DNA of 64,000 bases from Bombyx mori (Eukaryota; Arthropoda; Insecta; Lepidoptera; Bombycidae), in the NCBI RefSeq assembly GCF_030269925.1, contig NC_085126.1, positions 3,536,501 through 3,600,500 of the forward strand, in the 5' to 3' direction. A program made the translations under genes and the position numbers. This document shows, piece after piece, positions 10,770-21,887 of the stretch (position 1 is the first letter of the stretch; each line of letters starts with the position of its first letter). The notes beneath the pieces are model-generated. The model was given only the letters and a program-made list of their open reading frames with translations, was not told where the DNA came from and did no database searches.

Positions 10770-12488
10770 TTTCAATTCGGAACACGTGATTGTTGCCCAC
10801 ACATTTGTAGCCTACGTGATAAAAGCGACTACCTCAGCCCATAGACTAGAGATAGATTGGATGGAGACGAAAGGCCCCAGAATCGGGTCGTGTGGCGTGC
10901 TTTGGGAGAGTCACATGTCTACCAGTGGACATATGCGGCGCATAATGAAGCCCGCAAAGAAGGAGAAGCCTTCGCTTAGTTTTCATTAAGCCAGTCGCAC
11001 TGCAACAATAAATATAAATAAATATATCTACGAACATGTATGCTTATAATTTAGGAGCTAATATTTCTTGAATAAAAATCACAATCTCAATACTTTTTTT
11101 ATGAAAAAAATACCACGTAAACTCATTATGAAACAAGCAAACGAAAGTAGTTCTTATGAGCAGCACGCTAAGAATAAAGTGACAAACATGTACTTGTTAT
11201 CTTTTGGTTTTCTTTTGGAATGTGCGATGCGCGTTGCGCGCGCGCTTAGCCACTCCGCCTCAGCCGGAATGAAACATGCGCACGAGACGGCATCTTGCGC
11301 GAAATGTGCGCATATTACCAGGAGTTCATAAACGGAAGGAGTTTTATACCGATTGTGGACACAACGTGCGCGCATTTTTGTTTTTCGATCAATCTCTATT
11401 GATTTATCAGCTTTATTGCTAAAGGGTAAAGATCATTGTTACATTTTTGAATGTGTGATTTAATTTTATTTGTGATTTCTTTCAATTTATGCTGGCCTGT
11501 GAACTTGATGAACACGATTGCCATGATTTTTGATTGACTTGTGTGCTTGCTGTGTTTGTTAGTTGGTGGTCAGTGGTTGTTGTTGCATTGGTGAGGTTGT
11601 CTCTGGTCAAAATTCAACTGAAATTTCTGATGAAACAAAATGGTGATGAATGAATGATGAAAAGGTCAATGCTCAGACTAAAAGTACACATACTTAAGCC
11701 ATGAAGGGAAATAATAATTCATGACCAACCAACCAACCATCATCCATCACCAACCAGTGAGACGACTTCCACCACTAAGAGATTTTTTATTGTTGAATTA
11801 AATCCTCAATAAAATCAATTTGTGGGATAAGATTTTGATTTTAATTTGTCCATTTTTTCAAACATTTAATAACCTAAAATTGAGATTAATAAAAGAAAAC
11901 AAAACCTTAAGGAGTTTTCCGAAGTAAGCAGATTCCTGGGGAGGAAAAGGAGAGAAACGGGTTTTTTATGATCGATCGAATTAAATCGATATTGCTTCAT
12001 TGAACGAATTTCTACCAGGATCGCATAGCACTCGAGATGTATTATTAATATTATTTTGAAGTCGATTGTACTTCTTGATTATTTCAACAGATGGCGCTAT
12101 ACACAAAATAACTTGGAACTATTTTTGAAATGATATTGCACACCGAAGTCTTAATATATCCATATTTTCATTATTATGATTGTAAGGAATACACATTTTT
12201 TATAGGACTAATTAAAACAATAATGATATAGAAAAATGCAAATGAAAAATTTCAGCTAATGATATTTATCTAGATGGCGCTGCAATACCGTCTCACTGAA
12301 ATCAAACGTATTTTTTTGTTTATCAATGTTTTTGTTTATTTCCGTAGAGTCATGGGCCCTTGGTGCAAAGAGGTAACCGGAATCCATAGGCGTTATAACC
12401 TAAATGCATGCAATTATACATCTAGTAGAAGTCTCTTTGTTCTACCTATGAAATCGAGAACATTATTATGATATTTACAGATACTTGA
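10770..12488. other. Stretch with no supported gene
   Basis: Frames at 10786-10989 and 11068-11331 overlap minus frames and show no domain. Two AGATGGCGCT words (about 12092 and 12272) are common in repeat ends and are not evidence of a gene. No named repeat found. Confidence 0.35.
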
Positions 12489-12705
12489 ATCTTTTTTTTT
12501 TTCCCTACCTATGCTGATAGCCTTGAGAGGCTATTTCAGCTTCGCCCTAACGTTTGTAGGTGAGCTCACGGGGCTCAAACCTGACTACGATGCTAACACG
12601 AACCCTAGCAAGAGCCGTGCTTCGCAGAATCTACCGCCGGATCGGAAACGCGACCCACTGAGAAGATCCGGCGAGAAACTCAGTGGGCTGTGTCTGAGAG
12701 TTCTT
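12489..12705 (-). mobile_element. Jockey-type LINE 3' tail
   Basis: T-run, CCTACCTATGCTGATAGCC, ATCTACCGCCGGATCGG, GAAACTCAGTGGGCTGTGTC. Close to the tail of the copy at 56265-58310. Confidence 0.85.
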
Positions 12706-13101
12706 GAATCTCGCTAACGATGTTTTTAAGATAAGTTTGTATACATGTTCCGTATATGTATATATTTATTAAGCCGTTTGTCTTCCGAGCAGACCCGCTT
12801 GGTGGAAGATTGTCCCGTTTGTGTTAAACCTCACACAGCAGGAACAGACAGGAAAGCTGGTTCACAACATGCCTTACCACCAGTAAATGTCGATAGCAGT
12901 AAGCTTGTATAATAGTACTCAAAGGGCAGGGTCCTGAAACTGCGATACTTTAAGACAAATGTTTTTTTTCTGTATGGAAACTAGTGACATCTTGTAGCGG
13001 ATGCCCCTAGACTTATATGATGTTAAAGTTAAGGCATTTAATTATTGTATAACTAAACACACAAATATTAATATAATAAATCATACAAGTCTTTATTTAT
13101 A
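12706..13101. other. Stretch with no supported gene
   Basis: 12770-12895 is slightly GC-richer and may be an unclassified repeat fragment. Nothing firm. Confidence 0.3.
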
Positions 13102-13382
13102 ACTAGCTGACCCGGCAGACTTCGTAGTGCCTCAATCGATAAATAAAAGACCTAAACCTTTGTATAAAATAAACTTAAAACAAACAAAAGGAATCCGTCC
13201 GACGGGGGACCCATGAAAGGAAAAACAAATTTGTTTTTTATTTACCTTTTACCTTAAAAGATTTTAAACCTTCCCTGGACTTCCACGAATAATTCAAAAC
13301 CAAAATTAGCCAAATCGGTCCAGCCGTTCTCCAGTTTTAGCGAGACTAACGAACAGCAATTTATTCATTTTTATATATATAG
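13102..13382 (-). mobile_element. Non-autonomous Helitron (family A)
   Basis: Plus strand ACTAGCTGACCCGGCAGACT to TTATATATATAGA, with the family interior intact. On the minus strand this is TC...CTAGT as expected for a Helitron, with no target duplication. Confidence 0.85.
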
Positions 13383-14300
13383 AAAGACAAATTGATTAAA
13401 TTTTATCAATTTGAGGTTTCTGAAAATTTACAAAATCCTTCATTAAAAATAAAATATAGGATAGGTAATAAAAATGTTACTGCCATCTACAAGAGCAATG
13501 AGAAACTAATCGAAGCGAAGCCATCTAGTGGCCGACGCCCGTAAACATTTTTGTTGAGTGCTTGAGTTGCTTGTCTTTAACTAATTTATGTTTATTATCT
13601 ATGCCATAGGGCGCTGTTTCTTTCTTCTTGATGAACCCTTCGATAGCTACTCACGATTTTCACTCGAAGAAATAAGCTGATACTATTCTAGGCACCAAAA
13701 AAAAAACCGCACTAGGCGTGTCGGTCACAAACATTATTTATCTTTGTTTACTTAAAACGTAAAAATACAGTTATGAGACGTCTCGCAGACCCGTAATTAG
13801 ATTTACAGAGGCGCCACAGATGGTGTGGATTTTTTTAATTAAAACATAATATAGTTCGCCTCCTAGTCTCGGTTTGAAATTCAGGTCAACCTAGTAACAC
13901 CGCAGTGACAAATAATTCCCACCTTTAGAATCGAAGTGGCTTGACCTAAAAATTATAAGAAAATGAGTTTTATACTTTGAACAACTAATAAACACGTATT
14001 GTCAGTTTATAAAATTAAAGTCTCTTTTAGTCTAAAAAAGGACAAACTACTCTTTCCGTCTCTTTTAAAACAAGCCTTAAACTATGTTTTAAAATGGAAA
14101 AACAAAAAAAAATACTATTTTTCAATTACATTTTTAGCGTTTTCCCACAAACAAGAATTTTGGATTAAGCCACTACAATTTTAAGGTGGGATATATGAAG
14201 TTGCGAATTCATGTTTCTCTTAATCTTTGTTTTTTTTTAAACTTTTAATTAGACGGTAAAATTGAAATTTCTATGTTGTTTAACCTCAGTAAAATGCAGA
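13383..14300. other. AT-rich stretch, nothing identified
   Basis: A 61-codon lysine-rich frame at 13999-14184 is typical of A-rich non-coding DNA. No repeat family recognised. Confidence 0.35.
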
Positions 14301-14319
14301 GCAGTGAGCCGCGCGAATC

Positions 14320-14420
14320 TGTGTATAGATAGGAAAAAACCAAACGGTTTTACCAAATTGTGACACACTGAGGAGATTCAGCTAGAAACTCAGCGGGCTG
14401 TATCTGTGGGTCAAGTTGCA
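14320..14420 (-). mobile_element. Old Jockey-type LINE 3' tail fragment
   Basis: Only GAGGAGATTCAGCTAGAAAC and TCAGCGGGCTGTATCTGTGG are recognisable. Confidence 0.45.
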
Positions 14421-14826
14421 CAAAAAAATCGATAAAGCGCAATAAGGAGCTCCGTAGCTAAATGTTCTGAATAAAGATTCTTTGATAGTTCAGACTGCGC
14501 TGGAACCAGGACATAAGCTAAGTGAGAGGCTGATCTGTGCGGAACAGAAGAACTGTCGAGTGGCGGGATGATATATATCCGGAGTTGAGGAGTGAAGCAG
14601 ATAAGCCGCAGGCGTGGGAGGGGGTAGGCGCGACGGTCGGTTAACTACGTGTTCATAGGGATGAGGGTGAGGTTTTAAATTTTTTTAACAATTCATTAAC
14701 ATCATTAAATGTTTTATTCTATAAATCTGGACCTTAAGTTCGATCATAAATCTACCCAATTTTTTTTTCTAAAATATGTGTCTCGTGCCTTTATATGTGA
14801 ACGCGAATTCAAAGGTGAGCTTTTTA

Positions 14827-15150
14827 CTTTTTTATTGCTAACATCGTTGGACGAGCTCAGGGCCCACCCGAAATTAAATTGTGATCGAAACTCATAAGCA
14901 TCGACCATGTTAATTCTCCCACCCACATTAAGACATGAGACAAGTCTCCATTTTTACAGTACAACGGCTGTCTCACTTTTCAAGCCGAAACGCATTACTG
15001 CTTCACGCCAGAAATAGGTGAGGTGGTGGTACCTATACGTGCGGACTCACAAGACGCCCTATCACCGGTAGTTACGAAGATTATAATTAAAATTTGAGTA
15101 TGATTATGATATGATCGGGTATGATTTTTATCATACGATGTTCTTCTTAA
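14827..15150 (-). mobile_element. Old Bm1 SINE
   Basis: Contains GGACGAGCTCAGGGCCCACC, AAACGCATTACTGCTTCACG, GTGCGGACTCACAAGA and the further TTATCATACGATGTTCTTC part that lies between body and tRNA head. Many substitutions. Confidence 0.65.
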
Positions 15151-15159
15151 ATTGTTGTC

Positions 15160-16066
15160 ACAATCATTTATTGAGATTAATAACGACAGGGACACAGCCG
15201 AGCCGCTGTCTACTAAGACATAAAGATCAGGCCTACGCAAACGCGTGCTACCATAAAGCACAAAAACAATAAAACGTGAATTGCATCTTAATCTAACAGA
15301 CAAAAGGTAAAATATCCAATGTTTCAATATTCGAAGTGACATTAGAAATTGTTTTATTTTAATAATCGATTTAAACTTATTTCATTGTATTCTTATTACA
15401 GAGTCGTTGTTTTGGGAAATCTGAGAGCTTAAAAAACTGTATATGCATAGTTTTGGTAATTCCACGACTCAATATACCAGTACATGGTATATGTAGACTG
15501 AAAATACTCTTGTAACTTCGAGAAATATCGACATCGATTTTATCGATATATTCAAGGTGAACTCGACTCTAGTCCCGCTCGAGTGCCAACGCTCGCTGTG
15601 AAACGCGTCTCGGCGTCGAAAGGCCCGCCTCGCTGTACCTAATATACCTATACTCGATACCATAATAGTACGTATTCACAGATCTTCCCCGCACTAGTAT
15701 ACAAAGGAAGACGAGTTTAAATAATCAAAACTACTTTTACGGTTTAAGCGAGTATTCTATTATATATCATTACATCGACGGCTTTCGTCAGTGACCACGA
15801 AAACTGTAAAGTACTCGAATTTAACCCTTTGAGCGCGAACCGTCGATAGATCGACTGTCTATTAATGCGTATAAAGTGCGGAGCATCGAAATATCGATTA
15901 TTTGCGTATTAGATATCGACCTGTACGGACGTATCCTAAGTTAATAATATAACGTTTGTAAATAACCAGTTCATAATATTTGCCTGTGAATTTAGCATCG
16001 ATTTTTTTAAAGTTAAAGTTTTTAATAAGTACCTTTTTCTAATTAAAATGGTTCATTTAAAAAAAA
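15160..16066. other. Stretch with no supported gene
   Basis: A minus frame of 115 codons (14995-15342) overlaps the Bm1 relic and is not a gene. 15560-15650 is GC-richer without a recognisable domain. Confidence 0.35.
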
Positions 16067-16443
16067 GATGTGTGGTGTCGTAGGACACCGGATAGGAACG
16101 AAGTTCCTTATTATAAAAATATTAATTTTAACTTCTGTTCGAGGTATAAAGAAAATAATTATTCGGGTATACATTTTTTATGATGATTTTTTTATTGATA
16201 AAAATAAAATTAAAACTACTTTACAAAGTTATCAACTTTATTTTATTCACAATTATTTATAAAAAATATATAATAATAATATAAAAAGAAACAGCTATTT
16301 ATATGAATAATAATAATAACCGTCATCACGTAGACTATACATTAGACACTGTGTAGCCATAATACTAAGAATAAAAATCTTACGTTACGGACGTTTTTTC
16401 CCGGTAACGGTACTCGGCATCGTCCCATAAGGAACTTCGTTCC
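16067..16443 (-). mobile_element. Hairpin-ended inverted-repeat element, copy 1 (possibly Helentron-like)
   Basis: A 17-bp perfect inverted repeat bounds the core: GGAACGAAGTTCCTTAT at 16095-16111 and its complement at 16427-16443. Each arm is itself a GGAAC-GAA-GTTCC hairpin. Outside the left arm only there is a second hairpin (GGTGTC/GACACC, 16074-16089) followed by an A-run; on the minus strand this is a terminal stem-loop before a T-run. That layout recalls non-autonomous Helentrons, which have subterminal inverted repeats, one 3' stem-loop and insertion in T-rich sites. No transposase is present. Orientation and class are inferred. Confidence 0.6.
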
Positions 16444-16544
16444 AAAAACCGCCAAATTAAGTCTTAGTAGTGTTTAGTTTTAATAATATTTTCTTATGAC
16501 GAGCGAACGCGCGTATAAATGTTTGATAATACTGTTATGAATTC

Positions 16545-16645
16545 TCCTGTGAATCTCTTAGTACTCCTTTACGACACCCACGAGAAGAGATGGGGTGGTG
16601 CGATTTCACGCCACCGCACAACCGTAGCTAGCTTTCTGGCAAGGT
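16545..16645. mobile_element. Fragment of a dispersed lepidopteran repeat
   Basis: TTACGACACCCACGAGAAGA and GATGGGGTGGTGCGAT resemble a repeat tail I know from many lepidopteran genomes; a weaker relative (TTCTTACGGACGCCCACGG) is at about 54693. Confidence 0.4.
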
Positions 16646-16685
16646 TTGGCTCTTGACCTGAGCTTTGGCTCGTTTTATCCAAAAT

Positions 16686-16930
16686 ATTTTTTTTATTTAT
16701 TGCTTAGTTAGGTGGACGATCTCAAAGCTCACCTGGTGTTAAGTGGTTACCGGAGTCCATAGACATCTATAACGCAAACGCCACCCACCCTGAAACATGA
16801 GTTCTAAAGTCTTAGTATAGTTACAACGGCTGCCCCACCCTTCAAACCGAAACGCATTACTGCTTCACGGCAGAAATAAGCAGATTGGTGGTACCTACCC
16901 GTGCGGACTAACAAGAGGTCCTACCACCAC
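16686..16930 (-). mobile_element. Bm1 SINE, 5'-truncated
   Basis: T-run and TTATTGCTTAGTTAGGTGG to AAGAGGTCCTACCACCA on the plus strand, i.e. the body without the tRNA head. Confidence 0.85.
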
Positions 16931-17031
16931 CTTTCGAACATCGCTGTAATGACATCATCCTAAAAAATCTAAATGTTTCTTTACTAGGATAAAAGTATGT
17001 AGTGAAAATCGTTCTGTTCATTTATATAATT

Positions 17032-17297
17032 ACTAGTGAACCGCCCCGGCTTTGCTTGGGAAGTAGCGTACGCGATGTAAAGAATTTTAGGTAATTTTTT
17101 ACCCATTGGGTTACATTATTCGAGTTTCAGTAAGGATCCCTAATTTTTTTGAAAATATAATAAATATAGCCTATGTCACCGGGGGATAGCGTAGCTTTCC
17201 AACAGTAAAAGAATTTTTTAAATTGGTTCATTAGTTTCGGAGCCTATTCAATACAAACAAACAAACAAATCTTTCCTCTTTATAATATTAGTATAGA
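17032..17297 (-). mobile_element. Helitron (family B)
   Basis: Plus strand starts ACTAGTGAACCGCCCCGG and ends CTTTATAATATTAGTATAGA. Read on the minus strand it starts TCTATACTAATATTATAAAG, like the copy at 25300. Interior AAACAAACAAACAAATC and GTTTCGGAGCCTATTC are shared with 25300 and 36910. Confidence 0.8.
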
Positions 17298-18429
17298 TAT
17301 AGATAATATTTTAATACTTTATTTTAGAAATCTATACATTATTTTACTATCTTAGAAATTAAAAGAGCACACGGCCCGCCCGATGAGGAGTGGTCTGTCC
17401 ATTAACTTCGATAGAATAGAACAGGTATAATAAATAGAACTACGTAATAGAATTCATCGATCGACGAACGCAGTGGATTCACCTAGGATCGATGCACTCT
17501 CCCCCGGAGAGGTTTTTATTACTGTAAAATGACCGTATCGTTTCAAGCAATTCATCGGATAGCTACAATACAACATACGGTATAGAACACGGCAATAAAG
17601 ACCCTCCGTAGAAATGTAAAACTACCCACAATATCGCGTTTATTGAAAAGCAAATCTTTCAGAATCTGTTTTATAGGATATTAAGCTTCAACTTCTTACA
17701 CATTAAGTCGAGATTTCATCATCGTCTTATCATCTCTACTTTACCATATATTCTTGGCATTCTGGTCCTGTTCAAGTCGAGATAACGTTTTCCTTACTGA
17801 TAGAAATAATAATTTGACCACAAAAAAAAAGAAGCTTAATTATGATCATTTAAAGGAAAACTATTCCCACTACATAGACAGACCGGTTACTTGTTGTCTT
17901 AAAAATATTTAAGCAGTCTATGAAACAAGTTTTATAGATTAAACAAATTAGGGTTTGATTAATTTATAACGTCAGATGCTAACACTCGTGTCGCGGAAAA
18001 TGAATAGAGCAGCCCTTTTCATTGATAATCAAAACATCAAATTAACTTCTTCAAAACAAAAATCTACGTTAAGAGAATCCTGAGATATATGACATGTTTT
18101 TCTTCAAACGAATCTTAAGATATGGTATTTGTTTCGGTTTTGGCGAGTCGTGGACACTATTAAAAATACTTTTACGGTTCTATCTCGGGTTTTTTATTGT
18201 CATTTTATAATATATCCGGCGTTTCCAATTCTTTACAGTTTTCGTAGGCAGGGACGACTGAGGTGTTTCGTCTGGTTCGTCAATATTTTCTTTCAAGATA
18301 ATAAACGCAAGATTAAACCATAAAAATAGTTTCAAGTCTCAAAATATTCCTGGACGGTAAATAGCTTGGTCGTGCTCCGGTCAAGGCGGATGTATGACCG
18401 AGGATGATTCCCAAAAAATAAAAATAAAA
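17298..18429. other. AT-rich stretch, nothing identified
   Basis: 17345-17510 contains weak traces of a LINE tail (AGAGCACACGGCCCGCC, GATGAGGAGTGGTC) but too little to call. The rest is featureless. Confidence 0.35.
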
Positions 18430-18805
18430 AAGATGTGTGGTGTCGTGGGACACCGGATAGGAACAAAGTTCCTTATTATAAAAATATTAATTTAAAGTTC
18501 TATTCGAGGTATAAAGAAAATAAAACTGGAGGTTTCGCAACAACCCACGGTCATTCGGTAACGTGCGAACTTATTGTGGTACACTTCATTCACGGTTGCT
18601 TGCATAAGAGTTAGTGTATTGCGCAAACGAGCGCTCTGAGATCGTGGTCAATGAATGATAAAAAAATATGTTATTTTTTGTACTTTATTACAAAGTTAAG
18701 TCGTACACTGTGTGCATTACTAATAAAAAATCTTACGTTACGGCCGTTTTTTCCCGGTTAGGGTACCCCTCCCCATCCGCATCGTCCCATAAGGAACTTC
18801 GTTCC
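18430..18805 (-). mobile_element. Hairpin-ended inverted-repeat element, copy 2 (possibly Helentron-like)
   Basis: Same ends as copy 1: an outer hairpin GGTGTC/GACACC at 18439-18454, left arm at 18460-18476 (one mismatch, GGAACAAAGTTCC), right arm at 18789-18805. Blocks next to the arms are also shared (TTATTATAAAAATATTAATT; TTACGTTACGG, CGTTTTTTCCCGGT). The central 200 bp differs from copy 1, so the family varies inside and is conserved at its ends. Confidence 0.6.
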
Positions 18806-18910
18806 AAAATTATTCATAAACCTTTCGAATAATCTATCAATTGTAAATTTATTTCAATAACGACTCTATCCAAGTGTTTTTGTTCCCTTACCGTCGCGCA
18901 TTAGAAACAA

Positions 18911-18960
18911 TTCTATATAAAGTGTTGCCTATTGATTCATTGTTGTGTCGTTCAGAGGAC
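18911..18960 (+). promoter_or_regulatory. Weak TATA-type promoter candidate
   Basis: CTATATAAAG (18913-18922) lies ahead of a CpG-rich block at 18960-19110. No initiator at the right distance and no following gene could be shown. Confidence 0.2.
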
Positions 18961-19159
18961 TCTGTCTAGTCCCGCGGCTCGGTGCGGTCGTGACGTCACG
19001 GCTGTAGTCGACAGAGGCAGGCGTCGGGTAACATCCCAGAGGCGCGGGCACGGTGCGCACTCAGCCTTATTGTTATCGGCCCGCCCGCGTTCATGCCAGC
19101 TAGGGCTGCCACACTAACAATTTTATTATTTAACGAATTTAATAAATAAAGAATCTTAC

Positions 19160-19345
19160 GTATTCTAGTAACCTCGACGGGTTTTACTAGATTCACCTAA
19201 CGTTGATTTGCTAAGATAAGGAGTTTTGCTGCAGGCTTTGCTGAATGCACCACCGGATCGGAATCGCGACCCACTGAGAATATCCGGCGATAAACTCAGT
19301 GGGCTGTGTCTGTGGGTTCATTTTTAAAACGAACCACCGCTAAAA
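19160..19345 (-). mobile_element. Jockey-type LINE 3' tail, partly eroded
   Basis: ACCACCGGATCGGAATCG, CGACCCACTGAGAATATCCG, AACTCAGTGGGCTGTGTCTG are clear; the part nearest the A-tail is diverged (CTAGTAACCTCGACGGG). Confidence 0.65.
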
Positions 19346-19777
19346 GCACCGCCAGTGAATAGGGAGTATCCGAGCGTAGCGGTAATTATTCTTTGGATTT
19401 GGATGATATTTCGTATAAAAATAGTTTATAAGCAGGATCAGCTCAAGCACCCGTGCTAGCGAAGCTGAAAAGATCTCGTGCCCACCGGCTATCCTAGCAT
19501 CTCAAAAAAAGCAAACATCACGCAATCTTGTACACCAAAACGCTGTGACGTCATAAACTTGTTATACACTCTTTGAATTTATACTTCGCTTGATGAGCAG
19601 CAATTACTATTAAAATAATTCTGTTATCTACATAGTGACATTCTGGGCGCTTAAAATTTTAGTTAATTTAAAATATTAAAAAAAAAAACTTAATAAACAA
19701 AACTAATACATTCGGCAGCCCTGCAAACTGGTAGCGAGCCGCGGACTGCCAGCCCGGGAACAGCGCCCACCACTCAC

Positions 19778-19904
19778 CGCGCTGCTTTGTACTCGTAAAC
19801 AATCTTGATACTTGCACTGATTATAATTATTTTAATCACTGAAAGTACTCTTGGTGAATGCACTACTTGGCACGTGCACTGCGATATCGTGTGTCCTTTA
19901 TAAA
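19778..19904 (-). promoter_or_regulatory. Possible minus-strand core promoter and non-coding first exon
   Basis: On the minus strand TTTATAAAGG (19895-19904) is followed at about 22 nt by GCAGTG, an initiator-like word, and at about 60 nt by TCAGTG. The following 100 nt have no ATG and end in GCG|GTGAGT (exon end 19778), a near-consensus donor. This is the layout of a TATA-containing insect gene with a non-coding first exon. TATA-to-initiator spacing is a little short, and no downstream exon is identified. Confidence 0.3.
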
Positions 19905-20114
19905 CCAGATGTGACCGGTTTTCAGGCTGGCCAGGAATACCATAGCCATTCTTGCATTGTAAATTCGCTGGCTGGATGACTAAAATTAATAGCACCCGGT
20001 GTAGGCATCACACAGGTCACCTTGCTCGACAAAGAAGTTTGGTAGTAGATATATTGGCGAGCTGTTAGAATGTCTTTGGAGGTCTCGGGTGACTGTCAGC
20101 ATATTAAGCATGTT

Positions 20115-20250
20115 AAGCTGTAATGCGTTTCGGTTTCAAGGGTAGGGCAGCCGTTGTAATGTAGAAACTGAGACCTTAGAACTCGTGCCTGAATGTGGGT
20201 GGCACGTTGTTGATGTTGATAGGTTCTTGTAATCGCTTCACACCAGTTAT
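20115..20250 (+). mobile_element. Old Bm1 SINE fragment
   Basis: TAATGCGTTTCGGTTTCAAG, GGGCAGCCGTTGTAAT and GAGACCTTAGAACTC are clear; the 3' part is eroded. Confidence 0.65.
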
Positions 20251-20552
20251 CCTTCCATCTTACAAGAAAGCCTTTGATTCGCCTACCAAAATGGGCGATA
20301 CGCACCGCAATTATCAAGTATAAATATAAACAAACTTTTATAAGCTTTCGCGGATATTTATTCTATTGGTTACGTTTACACCAAAGCAGCTATGAATCAA
20401 GGTACCGCCGTTGTGCTGTGCAATTGAAAGTTCAATCTCACGTTTCAACAACGGACAATGATCAACCAATTAGTATCATGATAATATGTGTCACGAATTC
20501 CGCTTAGTGTCAGAAAGTTTTTAGTGTAAAATTTTATATGACTAAAAATAGG

Positions 20553-20630
20553 AATGGAAGATCTTCCGCCGAGCGAATGATATTGCTCGGTAGATCGACG
20601 GTCTGAATCTTATTGTTCGGCACTTATTTA
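20553..20630 (+). repeat. 80-bp dispersed repeat with GAAGATCTTC core, copy 1
   Basis: Contains GGAAGATCTTCC, GCCGAGCG, GATATTGCTCGGTAGA and TTATTGTTCGG. Copies 2 and 3 are at 39841-39914 (plus) and 60824-60905 (minus). Origin unknown. Confidence 0.55.
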
Positions 20631-20870
20631 AATAGAAATGTAACATGAAAATCTTGTTAGCTCGTTTCAGGCCTCTGTCGAAAATCTTCTGTATTATGAT
20701 AACTAGCGTTAACTACCGCTACATACTTTAACTAAAGATTAATTTCTATTAGAATTATTGTATTAATTTTACTATCATTTTGCGACATAAAAAAATTATT
20801 TTAATCGCCGATATAGGTTTTAGTGATTTTAGTGACTTTAATGATTAGGATCAAACCATGGGTCAGGTGA

Positions 20871-20871
<1 letters not shown>

Positions 20872-20901
<30 letters not shown>

Positions 20902-21150
20902 ACAGCCCAAAGTCGTCCACTGCTGGACATAGGCCTCTCCCAACCTACACCACTGAGCCCGGTCTGCGGCTCTCCTCATCCACTTCTTGCCGGCCACCGT
21001 GCGGAGGTCATCGCACCATCTAGCCAGGGGGCGTCCCACGTTACGTCTTCCGCTGCGCGGTCTCCACTCGAGAACCAGTCTGCTCCAGCGATCGTCAGTC
21101 CTACGGCATATATGGCCAGCCCACTGCCACTTCAGCTTGCTGACTCTTCA
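20872..21150 (-). mobile_element. RTE-type LINE 3' end with (ATC)n tail
   Basis: A TCA/ATC microsatellite (20872-20901) precedes CAGCCCAAAGTCGTCCACTG. The minus-strand reading contains WAGHICRRTDDRW and GRRNVGRPLARW, typical of the RTE LINE C-terminus (arginine- and tryptophan-rich). RTE elements end in short microsatellites rather than poly-A, which fits. Confidence 0.7.
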
Positions 21151-21512
21151 GGTGATTCGATGAATGAGAATTGCAAAAATTACATGTAATGTAAAGTCAC
21201 ACACGTGTAAAGTAAATTGATTAAACCATATTATTATAATGAATCGATGTTGCGCGACTTATTTGCAAAATGTTTCGTTTTTGTTCCAGTATTTTTTTTA
21301 ATTCAAGTATCAAATTATTACGGCCGCAGTACAGTTACATTACCCAATGATTCTCTCCTGAGTCCGCCGACGTTCACGCCAACCGCATATTGTCTTCTAC
21401 GAAATATGCCTTTCATACACGTACTGACTCGTACTAGAATTAATGGTATAACCTTTTCAATAATTCACCACTTAAATAAATATTTTCTGTCCAAAAACCT
21501 ATTTTATTTATA
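21151..21512. other. Stretch with no supported gene
   Basis: A 98-codon plus frame at 21217-21513 shows no domain and overlaps the Helitron boundary. Confidence 0.35.
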
Positions 21513-21807
21513 ACTAGCTGATCCGGCAGACTTCGTAGTGCCTCAATCGATAAATAAAAGACCTAAACCTTTGTATAAAATAGACTTAAAACAAACAAAA
21601 TGAATCGGTCCGACGCGGCGACGGGGGACACATCAAAGGAAAAACAAAATTGTTATTTTTATTTAATTCCGAGCATTTTAAACATTTTAAACCTTCTCTG
21701 GACTTCCACAAATAATTCAAGACCAAAATTAGCCAAATCGGTCCAGCCGTTCTCGAGTTTTAGCGAGACTAACGAACAGCAATTCATTTTTATATACATA
21801 TATAGAT
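21513..21807 (-). mobile_element. Non-autonomous Helitron (family A)
   Basis: Plus strand ACTAGCTGATCCGGCAGACT to TATACATATATAGA with the complete family interior. Followed 80 bp later by the hairpin-ended array. Confidence 0.85.
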
Positions 21808-21887
21808 ATGCTCATTGATATTTGTATATTTATCATTTTAACATTTTGGAGCCTTTTGATTAAATAATAGGCCTATAGATAAAAAAA

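Noticed and set aside
10786..11375. Overlapping frames of 60-90 codons on both strands
   Set aside because: No recognisable domain, no splice-site support, and frames on both strands as expected by chance.
20872..20901. TCA/ATC repeat as an independent microsatellite
   Set aside because: It is the tail of the adjoining RTE-type LINE end.
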